A model generated the notes under the pieces. The model searched no databases. It was given only the letters and a program-made list of their open reading frames with translations, and was not told where the DNA came from. This document shows, one piece after another, positions 7,786-16,395 of a DNA stretch of 64,000 nt. This DNA comes from Virgibacillus sp. LDC-1 (GTDB lineage Bacteria > Bacillota > Bacilli > Bacillales > Amphibacillaceae). The stretch covers positions 62,001 to 126,000 of the forward strand of contig NZ_JARUVL010000004.1 in NCBI RefSeq assembly GCF_030137545.1. The letters run 5' to 3'. A program made the translations under genes and the position numbers. Every line of letters starts with the position of its first letter. Positions within the stretch are counted from its first letter, which is position 1.

Positions 7786-8460
7786 ATGAAAAATAAGATT
7801 TCCATTAGTATAGGGATCATTTTGCTCATTTGGAATATTTATTTTCCAACGGAAATGATGGCGAAGGAAACGAATGTATCTGATTGGCTAGAAACAAATG
7901 AGAATAGCGAAGTAGATGAAGCGGATACAAACGAAAGCCCATCGGTTAAAGCAGATGAAGAAAGTGTAGAAAAAGTGGAGAAAAACGAATCTATATGGAT
8001 TAGTATTCTAAAAACGATCATCGCATTATTTTTCATTTTAGCACTTATCTATGCACTGTTACGGTTTTTGAATCATCGGAATAAACGATTTAATCATGTA
8101 AAAACACTTGAAAACCTTGGTGGAATAGCGGTAGGTCAAAATAAATCTATTCAGATTATCCGAGTAGGTAAAAAGTATTTCTTAATCGGTGTAGGCGATG
8201 ATATACATATGCTTCAAGAGATCAATGATGAAGAAATGAAACAAGAGCTAGACGTAGCAAGCGAGGAACTCATGTCTGTAAAGCCTGGCAAGTTTCTTTC
8301 TTCATTACTTAAAAACTCGGGTAGCAAACAAGGCGAAGGACGTTTTAAGAACGAGCAAAAAGATTTTAAAAATTTATTTGCGAAAGAATTACAACACCTA
8401 AGCCAGAATAGAAAAGAATTAATTAGCCAATCAAAGCAGAAGGAAGATTCCCATGAATGA
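7786..8460 (+). CDS. fliZ: Flagellar export component FliZ (FliO family)
   Basis: In Bacillus, fliZ encodes the FliO-family membrane protein that helps FliP assemble in the export gate. The 224-residue product has an N-terminal hydrophobic segment that may be a signal peptide (ISISIGIILLIWNIYFP), an acidic extracellular stretch rich in Glu/Asp, and a membrane helix at about residues 69-88 (WISILKTIIALFFILALIYALL). A cytoplasmic FliO-like domain follows (LENLGGIAVGQNKSIQIIRV). The start is uncertain between ATG 7786 and GTG 7777; I prefer the ATG because GAGTGAG lies just before it. It sits directly upstream of fliP and overlaps it by eight bases. Confidence 0.88.
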   Translation: MKNKISISIGIILLIWNIYFPTEMMAKETNVSDWLETNENSEVDEADTNESPSVKADEESVEKVEKNESIWISILKTIIALFFILALIYALLRFLNHRNKRFNHVKTLENLGGIAVGQNKSIQIIRVGKKYFLIGVGDDIHMLQEINDEEMKQELDVASEELMSVKPGKFLSSLLKNSGSKQGEGRFKNEQKDFKNLFAKELQHLSQNRKELISQSKQKEDSHE

Positions 8461-9118
8461 ATTTATAGATATGTTTTCTAGTTCAGATCCTTCATCCGTC
8501 TCTACATCGGTTAAGCTATTACTTTTGTTAACGGTATTATCTTTAGCACCAAGTATTCTAATATTGATGACGAGTTTCACTCGAATTATCATTGTTTTAT
8601 CCTTTGTAAGAACATCGTTAGCAACGCAACAAATGCCACCTAATCAGGTGTTAATTGGCTTAGCAATGTTTCTAACATTCTTTATTATGGCACCTACCTT
8701 TAGTGATGTTTATGATAATGCGTTACAACCATTATTTGATGAAGAAATAACATTAGATGAAGCATATGACCGAGCGAGCTCGCCGATGAAGGAATTTATG
8801 GCAAAGCATACGCGACAAAAAGACCTTGCATTATTTATGAATTATGCCGAATTGGAAAAGCCAGAAAGTGTCCAAGATATTCCTTTGACCACACTAGTCC
8901 CTGCTTTTGCAATTAGTGAATTGAAAACAGCCTTTCAAATGGGATTTATGATTTTTGTTCCCTTCCTAATTATAGATATGGCAGTTGCTAGTGTTCTAAT
9001 GTCTATGGGGATGATGATGTTACCGCCGGTAATGATTTCGTTACCGTTTAAAATATTATTATTCGTATTAGTCGATGGTTGGTACTTGATTAGTCATTCC
9101 ATTCTCGATGGGTTTTAA
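8453..9118 (+). CDS. fliP: Flagellar type III export gate protein FliP
   Basis: FliP forms, with FliQ and FliR, the helical export gate pore in the inner part of the basal body. The 221-residue product shows the family signatures LLTVLSLAPSILILMTSFTRI near residue 25, the following VLSFVRTSLATQQMPPNQVL, and at the C-terminus PFLIIDMAVASVLMSMGMMM with LPFKILLFVLVDGW. Four membrane segments are apparent; an N-terminal cleaved signal peptide of the enteric type is not obvious. The ATG overlaps the end of fliZ by eight bases. Confidence 0.96.
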   Translation: MNEFIDMFSSSDPSSVSTSVKLLLLLTVLSLAPSILILMTSFTRIIIVLSFVRTSLATQQMPPNQVLIGLAMFLTFFIMAPTFSDVYDNALQPLFDEEITLDEAYDRASSPMKEFMAKHTRQKDLALFMNYAELEKPESVQDIPLTTLVPAFAISELKTAFQMGFMIFVPFLIIDMAVASVLMSMGMMMLPPVMISLPFKILLFVLVDGWYLISHSILDGF

Positions 9119-9149
9119 CGGTCGATTCTAAAAAAGAAGGTGTGTTTCA

Positions 9150-9419
9150 TTGAGTAGCGAATTTGTTTTGACGCTTGCTGAAAAAGGCATTTATACCATT
9201 TTACTTGTTACTGGCCCTTTATTAATTCTTGCCTTAGGGGTAGGGCTGCTTGTAAGTGTCTTTCAGGCAACAACCCAAATCCAAGAACAGACGCTTGCCT
9301 TTATTCCGAAAATAGTTGCAGTATTAGTCGGGATGATTTTTTTCGGACCATGGATGTTAACTAAAATGGTAGAATTTACGATTGATATTTATCAAAATTT
9401 AAATAAGTTTGTAGGGTAA
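9150..9419 (+). CDS. fliQ: Flagellar type III export gate protein FliQ
   Basis: FliQ is the smallest export-gate subunit. The 89-residue product has two membrane helices and the conserved core GLLVSVFQATTQIQEQTLAF, then PKIVAVLVGMIFFGPWML. The start is TTG 9150, with AAGGTG at about 9137 as ribosome binding site; Bacillus FliQ proteins begin MSSEF at the same place, which settles the non-ATG start. There is a 31-base gap after fliP and three bases before fliR. Confidence 0.95.
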   Translation: MSSEFVLTLAEKGIYTILLVTGPLLILALGVGLLVSVFQATTQIQEQTLAFIPKIVAVLVGMIFFGPWMLTKMVEFTIDIYQNLNKFVG

Positions 9420-9422
9420 GAT

Positions 9423-10202
9423 ATGCTAGAATTTATAAACTTGCAAAGTATTCCTGTTTTTTTATTGGTTTTTATTCGTGTCACTGCATTTTTTGTAGTA
9501 ATGCCTTTGTTTTCTTATCGTACGATACCCGTCCCATTTAAAATTGGAATTAGTTTTTTTCTAGCATTCATCCTTTACTATACGGTAGATGGCTCGGCAA
9601 TTATGTTTGATAGTACATATCCTTTCTTGATACTAAAGGAAATGTTGGTTGGAGTGTTAATTGGCCTAATTGCGTATATTATTGTATCTGCCATTCAAAT
9701 TGCTGGTGGATTTATAGATTTTCAAATGGGATTTGCTATCGCAAATGTGATTGATCCCCAAACTGGGGCGCAAAGCCCATTAATGGGACAGTATTTTTAT
9801 ATTATTGCGCTCTTATTCTTATTATCGGTTAATGGACATCATTTATTAATTGATGGGATATTTTATAGTTTTGAATTTATTCCATTAGATCGTTTCATTC
9901 CATTTCAAGATGGGACAATTGCAGATTTTGTTATTACTTCTTTTAATAAAATGTTTGTTATTGCATTTCAAATATCCATTCCTATAGTAGGTTGTTTGTT
10001 TTTAGTGGATGTGGCATTGGGAATCATTGCTAGAACAGTTCCACAGTTAAATGTTTTCGTTGTTGGACTGCCACTCAAAATACTAGTTAGTTTTGTCGTG
10101 ATTCTATTTTTTATGAGCCTGTATGTTTCTTTGGCAAAAGGCTTGTTTAGTCTGATGTACGAGACAATGCATAGGTTAATGCAGTTGTTTGGAGGTGCGT
10201 AG
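9423..10202 (+). CDS. fliR: Flagellar type III export gate protein FliR
   Basis: FliR completes the FliPQR pore of the flagellar export apparatus. The 259-residue product is a multi-pass membrane protein (about six hydrophobic segments). Family features include VFIRVTAFFVVMPLFSYRTIP near the N-terminus, the central GGFIDFQMGFAIANVIDPQ, and the later VDVALGIIARTVPQLNVFVV followed by GLPLKILVSF. Length is typical. It starts three bases after fliQ and ends one base before the TTG of flhB; its last codons contain the GGAGGTG site for flhB. Confidence 0.95.
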   Translation: MLEFINLQSIPVFLLVFIRVTAFFVVMPLFSYRTIPVPFKIGISFFLAFILYYTVDGSAIMFDSTYPFLILKEMLVGVLIGLIAYIIVSAIQIAGGFIDFQMGFAIANVIDPQTGAQSPLMGQYFYIIALLFLLSVNGHHLLIDGIFYSFEFIPLDRFIPFQDGTIADFVITSFNKMFVIAFQISIPIVGCLFLVDVALGIIARTVPQLNVFVVGLPLKILVSFVVILFFMSLYVSLAKGLFSLMYETMHRLMQLFGGA

Positions 10203-10203
10203 C

Positions 10204-11283
10204 TTGCTATTAAAATTGGATTTACAATTTTTTGCGGGTGAAAAAACAGAAAAGGCAACGCCAAAGAAAAGGCAGGATGAACGAAAGAAAGGAAAGGTAG
10301 CGAAAAGCCAAGATGTTAATACAGGCCTATTGCTTTTATTTTCCTTTATTATATTAGTCATATTTGGTGCGTATATAAAAAATGGCATGCTGGCGATGTA
10401 TCGCCAGTCCTTTACGGAATTTATTCATTGGGATATTACCGAAAAAACAGTAAGTCAACTTTTTAATGGAATAACTATTGAGACAGCAAAATTGTTAGCA
10501 CCGGTATTTTTAATTGCCATAGTAGCAGGACTAGCTTCGAATTTAATGCAAATTGGTTTCTTGTTTACGACAGAGCCTTTGAAATTAGACTTAAAAAAAA
10601 TTGATCCAATTCAAGGGGCTAAACGAATTTTCTCGGTTCGAGCGCTTGTAGAGCTAGCAAAATCATTATTAAAGATTACATTCATTGGTGCAATAACCTT
10701 TATGGTAATTTGGATGTATAAGGATGAAATGCTCATGTTATCCTTTAAGAATGCAGATTCATCCTTGGCTTTTTTTGGAAAGACCGCGATGGTGATGGGA
10801 ATATCAGCTGCTGTTGTCTTGTTGTTTCTTGCTGTTTTTGATTATGCGTATCAACGCTATGATTTCGAAAAAAATATGCGAATGTCAAAACAGGATATTA
10901 AAGATGAACATAAGAACATTGAAGGAGATCCATTAATTAAGTCTAAAATTAAAGAAAAGCAAAGGCAAATGGCAATGCGTCGTATGATGAGCGAAGTTCC
11001 AAACGCAGATGTTATTATAACTAACCCGACACATTTTGCGGTAGCTATAAAGTACGATGAAAATAAAGCGAATGCACCATATGTCATTGCCAAAGGAACA
11101 GACTTGGTAGCTTTAAAAATTAGGGAAGTCGCAAAAGCCCATAATATTTCTACTGTAGAAAATCGTCCCTTGGCCAGAGCATTATATAGTCGACTTGAAA
11201 TTGGCGATTTAATTCCTGAAGAATTTTATCAGGCAGTAGCAGAAATATTGGCTTACGTATATCGAATAGGTAAAAAAGCATAA
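10204..11283 (+). CDS. flhB: Flagellar export switch protein FlhB
   Basis: FlhB is the export-gate protein that cleaves itself and, with FliK, switches export from hook to filament subunits. The 359-residue product has the N-terminal LQFFAGEKTEKATPKKRQ signature, four membrane segments, and a cytoplasmic C-domain with the intact autocleavage motif NPTH in VIITNPTHFAVAIKY at about residues 270-273. I chose TTG 10204: GGAGGTG at 10191-10197 precedes it and the result (MLLKLDLQFFAGE) matches the family start. An in-frame TTG at 10189 lies before the site and inside fliR. Confidence 0.95.
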   Translation: MLLKLDLQFFAGEKTEKATPKKRQDERKKGKVAKSQDVNTGLLLLFSFIILVIFGAYIKNGMLAMYRQSFTEFIHWDITEKTVSQLFNGITIETAKLLAPVFLIAIVAGLASNLMQIGFLFTTEPLKLDLKKIDPIQGAKRIFSVRALVELAKSLLKITFIGAITFMVIWMYKDEMLMLSFKNADSSLAFFGKTAMVMGISAAVVLLFLAVFDYAYQRYDFEKNMRMSKQDIKDEHKNIEGDPLIKSKIKEKQRQMAMRRMMSEVPNADVIITNPTHFAVAIKYDENKANAPYVIAKGTDLVALKIREVAKAHNISTVENRPLARALYSRLEIGDLIPEEFYQAVAEILAYVYRIGKKA

Positions 11284-11302
11284 GCAATAAGGGGAGAAGA
11301 TT

Positions 11303-13336
11303 ATGAAAGCCCGAGATTTATCCGTTCTGCTAGGTGTTATATTAATAATTGTCATGCTGGTAATTCCATTGCCAGGATGGATGCTCAGTATTCTTATTTT
11401 GCTTAACATATCGTTAGCATTAATTGTTATTCTTGTTTCGATGAATACGCAAGAGCCACTTCAATTTTCTATTTTTCCTTCTCTATTATTGCTCTTAACA
11501 TTGTTCCGTCTTGGCTTAAATGTTTCTACGACGAGATCTATTTTATCAAAAGCAGAAGCAGGAGGCGTTGTAGACACATTTGGTAGCTTTGTTATTGGTA
11601 ATAATCCGTTAGTCGGTTTTGTCGTATTCGTTATCTTAGTGATTATTCAGTTTCTCGTTATTACAAAAGGGGCAGAACGGGTATCCGAGGTAGCCGCACG
11701 TTTTACATTAGATGCAATGCCAGGAAAGCAAATGAGTATTGACGCTGACCTTAATGCTGGTTTAATTTCTGAGCAGCAAGCAAAAGAAAGACGTGAAAAG
11801 GTAGAAAAGGAAGCAGACTTTCATGGTTCGATGGATGGGGCCAGTAAGTTTGTAAAAGGGGATGCTATTGCTGGAATCATCATTGTATTAATTAACATTC
11901 TTTTCGGATTAATCATTGGAATGGTGCAAATGGACCTTTCTTTCCAAGAGGCAATAAATACCTTTATGCGACTCACTGTAGGAGATGGATTAGTAAGTCA
12001 AATACCAGCCTTGCTTATCTCAACCGCAACAGGAATCGTTGTAACGAGAATTAGTACGACTGGTAACCTTGGAAGCGATGTAACAGATCAGTTGCTTCAA
12101 TATCCAAAGTTGCTTTTCATCGCTGCGGGTGCAATCTTTTTACTCGGTTTGACTCCGATTAACTTTTTCTTAACTACTTCCATTGCAGCAACACTTGGAA
12201 TCAGTGCCTACTTTTTAACGAAGAAGCCGGAAGCATCTGAAGTTCAAGTAGAAGAAGCAGAAGATGAAACAGAGTCCTCCGCAATGAAGTCATCAGAAAA
12301 TGTAGTTAGCCTTTTAAGCATGGATCCGATTGAATTTGAATTTGGCTATGCCTTAATTCCACTTGTTGATACGAAACAAGGAGGGGATCTATTAGATCGA
12401 GTGATTATGATTCGGCGTCAGCTTGCAATAGAGCTTGGAATTGTAATTCCTGTTGTTCGAATTCGTGATAACATCCAATTAAACCCGAATGAGTATCGTT
12501 TGAAAATCAAAGGTAATGAAGTTGCCTCTGGTGAATTATTGCTTGACCATTACTTGGCAATGACACCGAATATGGAAGAAGAATCGATTGAAGGAATCGA
12601 GACAAAGGAACCTGCCTTTGGATTGCCTGCAAAGTGGATTAGTGAGGAGAGTAAAGATGAAGCTGAACTCTTAGGATATACGGTAGTAGATCCACCTTCT
12701 GTTGTTTCCACGCATATAACTGAAATATTAAAGCAAGAGGCATATACATTATTAGGAAGACAAGAAACAAAACAGCTTATCGATCATCTAAAAGAGAATT
12801 ACCCGATATTAGTCGAAGAAGTTACACCAGAGCCTTTAGCAATTGGTGATATTCAGAAGGTTTTAAGCAAGCTATTAAAGGAAAATGTTTCGATTCGTAA
12901 TTTGCCAGTGATATTTGAAACATTGGCAGATTTCTCAAAAATGACGAACGATGCCGATCTTCTTTCAGAATATGTAAGACAAGCATTATCTGCACAAATA
13001 ACGAAGCAGTATGCACAAGAAGATATGTCTATTCGAGTCATAACTGTATCAGGAAAGGTAGAAAAGATTATTGCGGAAAGCGTGCAACAGACAGAGCACG
13101 GGAATTATCTCGCCATGGAGCCAGACGTTCAACAAGAAATAATCAAGACCATTCACGGAGAAGCCGAAAAACTTGCATTGCAGGAAGAAACAGCCATTCT
13201 TTTATGCTCTCCTGCAGTTCGGATGTACTTAAAGCAGATTTTAGATCGTTTTATGCCACAGGTCGTTGTTCTTTCTTACAATGAATTAGAGCCAAATGTA
13301 AATGTACAAAGTGTTGGGGTGGTGAATGTAGCATGA
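11303..13336 (+). CDS. flhA: Flagellar export gate protein FlhA
   Basis: FlhA is the large export-gate protein whose cytoplasmic ring receives chaperone-substrate complexes. The 677-residue product has seven to eight membrane helices in its first half. The FHIPEP-type signature region is visible as FRLGLNVSTTRSILSKAE, followed by VITKGAERVSEVAARFTLD and MPGKQMSIDADLNAGLI. The cytoplasmic half starts after a charged linker at about residue 310. The ATG has GGGGAG upstream. Its end overlaps the flhF start by four bases (ATGA), so translation is probably coupled. Confidence 0.97.
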   Translation: MKARDLSVLLGVILIIVMLVIPLPGWMLSILILLNISLALIVILVSMNTQEPLQFSIFPSLLLLLTLFRLGLNVSTTRSILSKAEAGGVVDTFGSFVIGNNPLVGFVVFVILVIIQFLVITKGAERVSEVAARFTLDAMPGKQMSIDADLNAGLISEQQAKERREKVEKEADFHGSMDGASKFVKGDAIAGIIIVLINILFGLIIGMVQMDLSFQEAINTFMRLTVGDGLVSQIPALLISTATGIVVTRISTTGNLGSDVTDQLLQYPKLLFIAAGAIFLLGLTPINFFLTTSIAATLGISAYFLTKKPEASEVQVEEAEDETESSAMKSSENVVSLLSMDPIEFEFGYALIPLVDTKQGGDLLDRVIMIRRQLAIELGIVIPVVRIRDNIQLNPNEYRLKIKGNEVASGELLLDHYLAMTPNMEEESIEGIETKEPAFGLPAKWISEESKDEAELLGYTVVDPPSVVSTHITEILKQEAYTLLGRQETKQLIDHLKENYPILVEEVTPEPLAIGDIQKVLSKLLKENVSIRNLPVIFETLADFSKMTNDADLLSEYVRQALSAQITKQYAQEDMSIRVITVSGKVEKIIAESVQQTEHGNYLAMEPDVQQEIIKTIHGEAEKLALQEETAILLCSPAVRMYLKQILDRFMPQVVVLSYNELEPNVNVQSVGVVNVA

Positions 13337-14466
13337 AAATAAAAAAATACGTAGCACCGACAATGCCAGAAGCGATGCATCAAATTAGAAAAGAGCTTGG
13401 CACAGATGCAGTTATCTTAAATTCTAAAGAAGTTCAAAAAGGTGGCTTCCTCGGTTTTTTTAAAAAGCGAAAAATCGAGGTGATTGCTGCTTTGGATCCT
13501 AATCCGATACGAAAAAAGCCGCAAGCTGAAACGATGGCATTTCAAGAACCTAACTTAAAAAAGAAGCCTTTTGCTCAAAAAAAGTTAAAACAAGATGATC
13601 CTGTGTTGATGGAAATTAAGTACTTAAAAAAGATGATGGAACAACAAGCGGCACAACAACCAACTACTTTTCCGCCGACATATCAACCAATGTACGAGCA
13701 CCTAGTTGAGCAAGAACTAGAAGCACAACTCGCAGCATCTATTATAAATAAAGTTATCGAATTACATGATAGTTTAGTAGATGCACCTTCAACAGAGCAA
13801 ATTGTAAAAGATACATTAGCAGTAATAGAAAAGCAGCTATCTCCACTAACTTTTGAAGGAATTTCTTATCAAAAAAAGATTGTTCAATTTGTTGGACCTA
13901 CAGGGGTGGGAAAGACAACAACGATTGCCAAGCTAGCAGCCAATAGTGTGTTAAAGGATAAAAAACGAGTTGCTTTTATTACAACAGATACATATCGAAT
14001 TGCTGCAATCGAACAATTAAAAACGTATGCAAGCATATTAGATGTTCCGATCGAAGTAGCTTATTCATTAGACGATTATAAACGAGCTGTCAATCAATAC
14101 AAGGATTATGATTTAATTCTAGTTGATACAGCAGGTAGAAATTTTCGAGATGACCACTATGTGCAAGAATTAAAAAATACGATTGACCTTGAAAAAAATG
14201 TAGAAACATATCTTGTATTATCGTTAACTGCTAAACAACAGGATTTAATAGATGTTATAAACCAATTTAGTGGAGTACCAATTAAAGAGATGATATTTAC
14301 GAAAATGGATGAAACAAGTCGATATGGCAGTATTGCGACCCTGGCATTACTTCAAGGCATGGGAATAGCGTATATTACAAATGGTCAAGATGTTCCGGAC
14401 GATATAATCATGCCAACACCATATAAAATTAGTAAATTTTTAGTAGGTGAATTTATTGATGGCTGA
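13333..14466 (+). CDS. flhF: Flagellar SRP-type GTPase FlhF
   Basis: FlhF is a signal-recognition-particle-like GTPase that sets where flagella form, with FlhG as its activating partner. The 377-residue protein has a basic N-terminal domain (KKYVAPTMPEAMHQIRKELG, then AVILNSKEVQKGGFLGFF), a linker, and an NG domain. In the G domain the P-loop GPTGVGKTTT is at about residues 188-197; TTDTYRIAAIEQL, VDTAGR and TKMDETSRYG follow, all diagnostic of SRP GTPases. It overlaps flhA by four bases and flhG by eight. Confidence 0.96.
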   Translation: MKIKKYVAPTMPEAMHQIRKELGTDAVILNSKEVQKGGFLGFFKKRKIEVIAALDPNPIRKKPQAETMAFQEPNLKKKPFAQKKLKQDDPVLMEIKYLKKMMEQQAAQQPTTFPPTYQPMYEHLVEQELEAQLAASIINKVIELHDSLVDAPSTEQIVKDTLAVIEKQLSPLTFEGISYQKKIVQFVGPTGVGKTTTIAKLAANSVLKDKKRVAFITTDTYRIAAIEQLKTYASILDVPIEVAYSLDDYKRAVNQYKDYDLILVDTAGRNFRDDHYVQELKNTIDLEKNVETYLVLSLTAKQQDLIDVINQFSGVPIKEMIFTKMDETSRYGSIATLALLQGMGIAYITNGQDVPDDIIMPTPYKISKFLVGEFIDG

Positions 14467-15328
14467 TCAGGCGGAAGGCTTACGAAAACAATTAAAGGCC
14501 CCTCCACTTTCCAATGAAAAAATTGGAAAAACAATCTCATTTGTAAGTGGAAAAGGTGGAGTGGGTAAGTCAAATACAGCATTAAATTTCTCGATCGAGT
14601 TAATTCGCGCTGGATATGATGTCCTCCTCATGGATTTAGACATTGGCATGGGTAATATTGAAATATTAATTGGACAACAAACGAGTTATACCATTGTTGA
14701 TATGCTCGAAAGACAATTATCGATTACCGAGATAATCGAAGAAGGTCCAAATGGGTTACATTTTTTAGCTGGTGGATCTGGATTAGCCTCTATATTCACA
14801 TTAGACAATACCAAAATGGATTACTTTCTCGATCAATATGCAAAAATAGTTCAAAAGTACGACTATATTGTTTTTGATATGGGAGCAGGTATTACCGCTG
14901 AAAGCATTCATTTTGTGCTAGCATCAGATGAGTGTATTGTTGTTACAACACCAGAGCCAACCGCAATTATGGATGCGTACAGCATGATCAAGCATATTAT
15001 TAACAATGAAGATAATATGCCGATATATATAGTGATGAATCAAGCTGAGAACCCCAAAAGCGGGACCAAAGCCTTAGAGAGGTTTAAACGAATTATCTTC
15101 CACTTCCTAGATATAAATGTACATATGTTAGGTGTGTTACCACAAGACAAAAACGTATCACTTGCTGTAACACGTCAAATTCCATACGTATTGTTGAATA
15201 AAAAATCTGCCGTTGCAAGGGCACTTAAGCTGCTTGTAGTAAATTATCATACAAATCAAGCAACAACAAGACGTACAAAACAAGCTGATACTTTTATCGG
15301 CAAATTAAAACGATTTGTAAAGAGGTAG
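14459..15328 (+). CDS. flhG: FlhG (YlxH), MinD-like ATPase controlling flagellar number and pattern
   Basis: FlhG is a ParA/MinD-family ATPase that works with FlhF and the C-ring proteins to control flagellar pattern. The 289-residue product has a short N-terminal segment with AEGLRKQL, which resembles the DQAxxLR FlhF-activating motif (DQAEGLRKQL). The deviant Walker A FVSGKGGVGKSN follows at about residues 28-38, then MDLDIGMGN and a C-terminal membrane-targeting-like amphipathic stretch (FIGKLKRFVKR). I chose ATG 14459, with AGGTGA at 14445-14450, over the GTG at 14447, which overlaps that site. Confidence 0.95.
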   Translation: MADQAEGLRKQLKAPPLSNEKIGKTISFVSGKGGVGKSNTALNFSIELIRAGYDVLLMDLDIGMGNIEILIGQQTSYTIVDMLERQLSITEIIEEGPNGLHFLAGGSGLASIFTLDNTKMDYFLDQYAKIVQKYDYIVFDMGAGITAESIHFVLASDECIVVTTPEPTAIMDAYSMIKHIINNEDNMPIYIVMNQAENPKSGTKALERFKRIIFHFLDINVHMLGVLPQDKNVSLAVTRQIPYVLLNKKSAVARALKLLVVNYHTNQATTRRTKQADTFIGKLKRFVKR

Positions 15329-15334
15329 CCAGCA

Positions 15335-16384
15335 ATGAAAAAAATTCGCGTGCTAGTAATTGACGACTCTGCATTTATGAGAAAAATGATCGCTGATATT
15401 TTAGAAAGTGCTGACCACATTCTAGTAGTAGCAACTGCAAGAAATGGTGTTGACGGCTTAGAGAAAGCTAGAAAGCATGCACCAGATGTAATTACTCTTG
15501 ATGTGGAAATGCCAGAAATGGATGGAATAAGCACATTAACACGTATTATGAAAGAAATGCCAACACCAGTAGTTATGCTATCTAGTCTAACGAAAGATGG
15601 TGCTGCTAAAACTGTTCAAGCTATTTCAAAAGGGGCAGTCGATTTTATTGCGAAACCATCAGGATCTATTTCACTTGATATTGCCAAGATTAAGGAAGAG
15701 ATTATCTCCAAAGTAATAGCAGCTGCAAATGTAAAGCTGCAAACAGCAAAACCAAAACAAAACGATTTATCTCGAATCCTACCTAAACAGCAGAATAAGC
15801 AATTTTCTAAATCAATTGTTGCAATTGGAACCTCCACTGGAGGACCGAGAGCTATACAGCGAGTACTGACAGAGCTTCCGAAGAATATTGCTGCACCAGT
15901 TGTCATTGTGCAGCATATGCCTGCAGGATTTACTCGCTCGCTAGCAGATCGCTTAAATAGTTTGACCCAGGTTCGCGTAAAAGAAGCAACTCATGGTGAG
16001 ATTTTACATAATGGAACGGTGTATATAGCACCAGGAGATTATCATATGCGAATTCGTCAAGTTGGAACTACCTATGCTATTGAGCTTTCACAAGATGCCT
16101 TAATAAGCGGTCACCGCCCATCTGTTGATGTTTTATTTGAATCCATTTCGACGTTAACAAAGCTGAACAAAATCGCTATCGTGCTAACTGGGATGGGTAG
16201 TGATGGCGCAAATAGTATAAAGCTAATGAAAGAAAAGGATCCCAATACCGTAATTATTGCAGAATCGGAGGAATCTGCTGTTGTTTATGGAATGCCAAAG
16301 GCCGCAGTGAAAACAAACTCCGTTAATTATATTGTTCATCTTCATCAAATTGGAGAAACAATCTGTAAATTACTACCGGAATAG
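15335..16384 (+). CDS. cheB: Chemotaxis methylesterase/deamidase CheB
   Basis: CheB removes methyl groups from (and deamidates) chemoreceptors when its receiver domain is phosphorylated by CheA. The 349-residue protein has an N-terminal receiver (VLVIDDSAFMRKM; phospho-acceptor in VITLDVEMPEMDG at about residue 55; IAKPSG). The C-terminal esterase domain carries the triad: Ser in AIGTSTGGPRAI at about 167, His in VIVQHMPAGFT at about 193, and Asp in LTGMGSDGANS at about 290. It starts six bases after flhG. No cheR is present in this window; in B. subtilis it is elsewhere too. Confidence 0.96.
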   Translation: MKKIRVLVIDDSAFMRKMIADILESADHILVVATARNGVDGLEKARKHAPDVITLDVEMPEMDGISTLTRIMKEMPTPVVMLSSLTKDGAAKTVQAISKGAVDFIAKPSGSISLDIAKIKEEIISKVIAAANVKLQTAKPKQNDLSRILPKQQNKQFSKSIVAIGTSTGGPRAIQRVLTELPKNIAAPVVIVQHMPAGFTRSLADRLNSLTQVRVKEATHGEILHNGTVYIAPGDYHMRIRQVGTTYAIELSQDALISGHRPSVDVLFESISTLTKLNKIAIVLTGMGSDGANSIKLMKEKDPNTVIIAESEESAVVYGMPKAAVKTNSVNYIVHLHQIGETICKLLPE

Positions 16385-16395
16385 GAGGGGATAAA

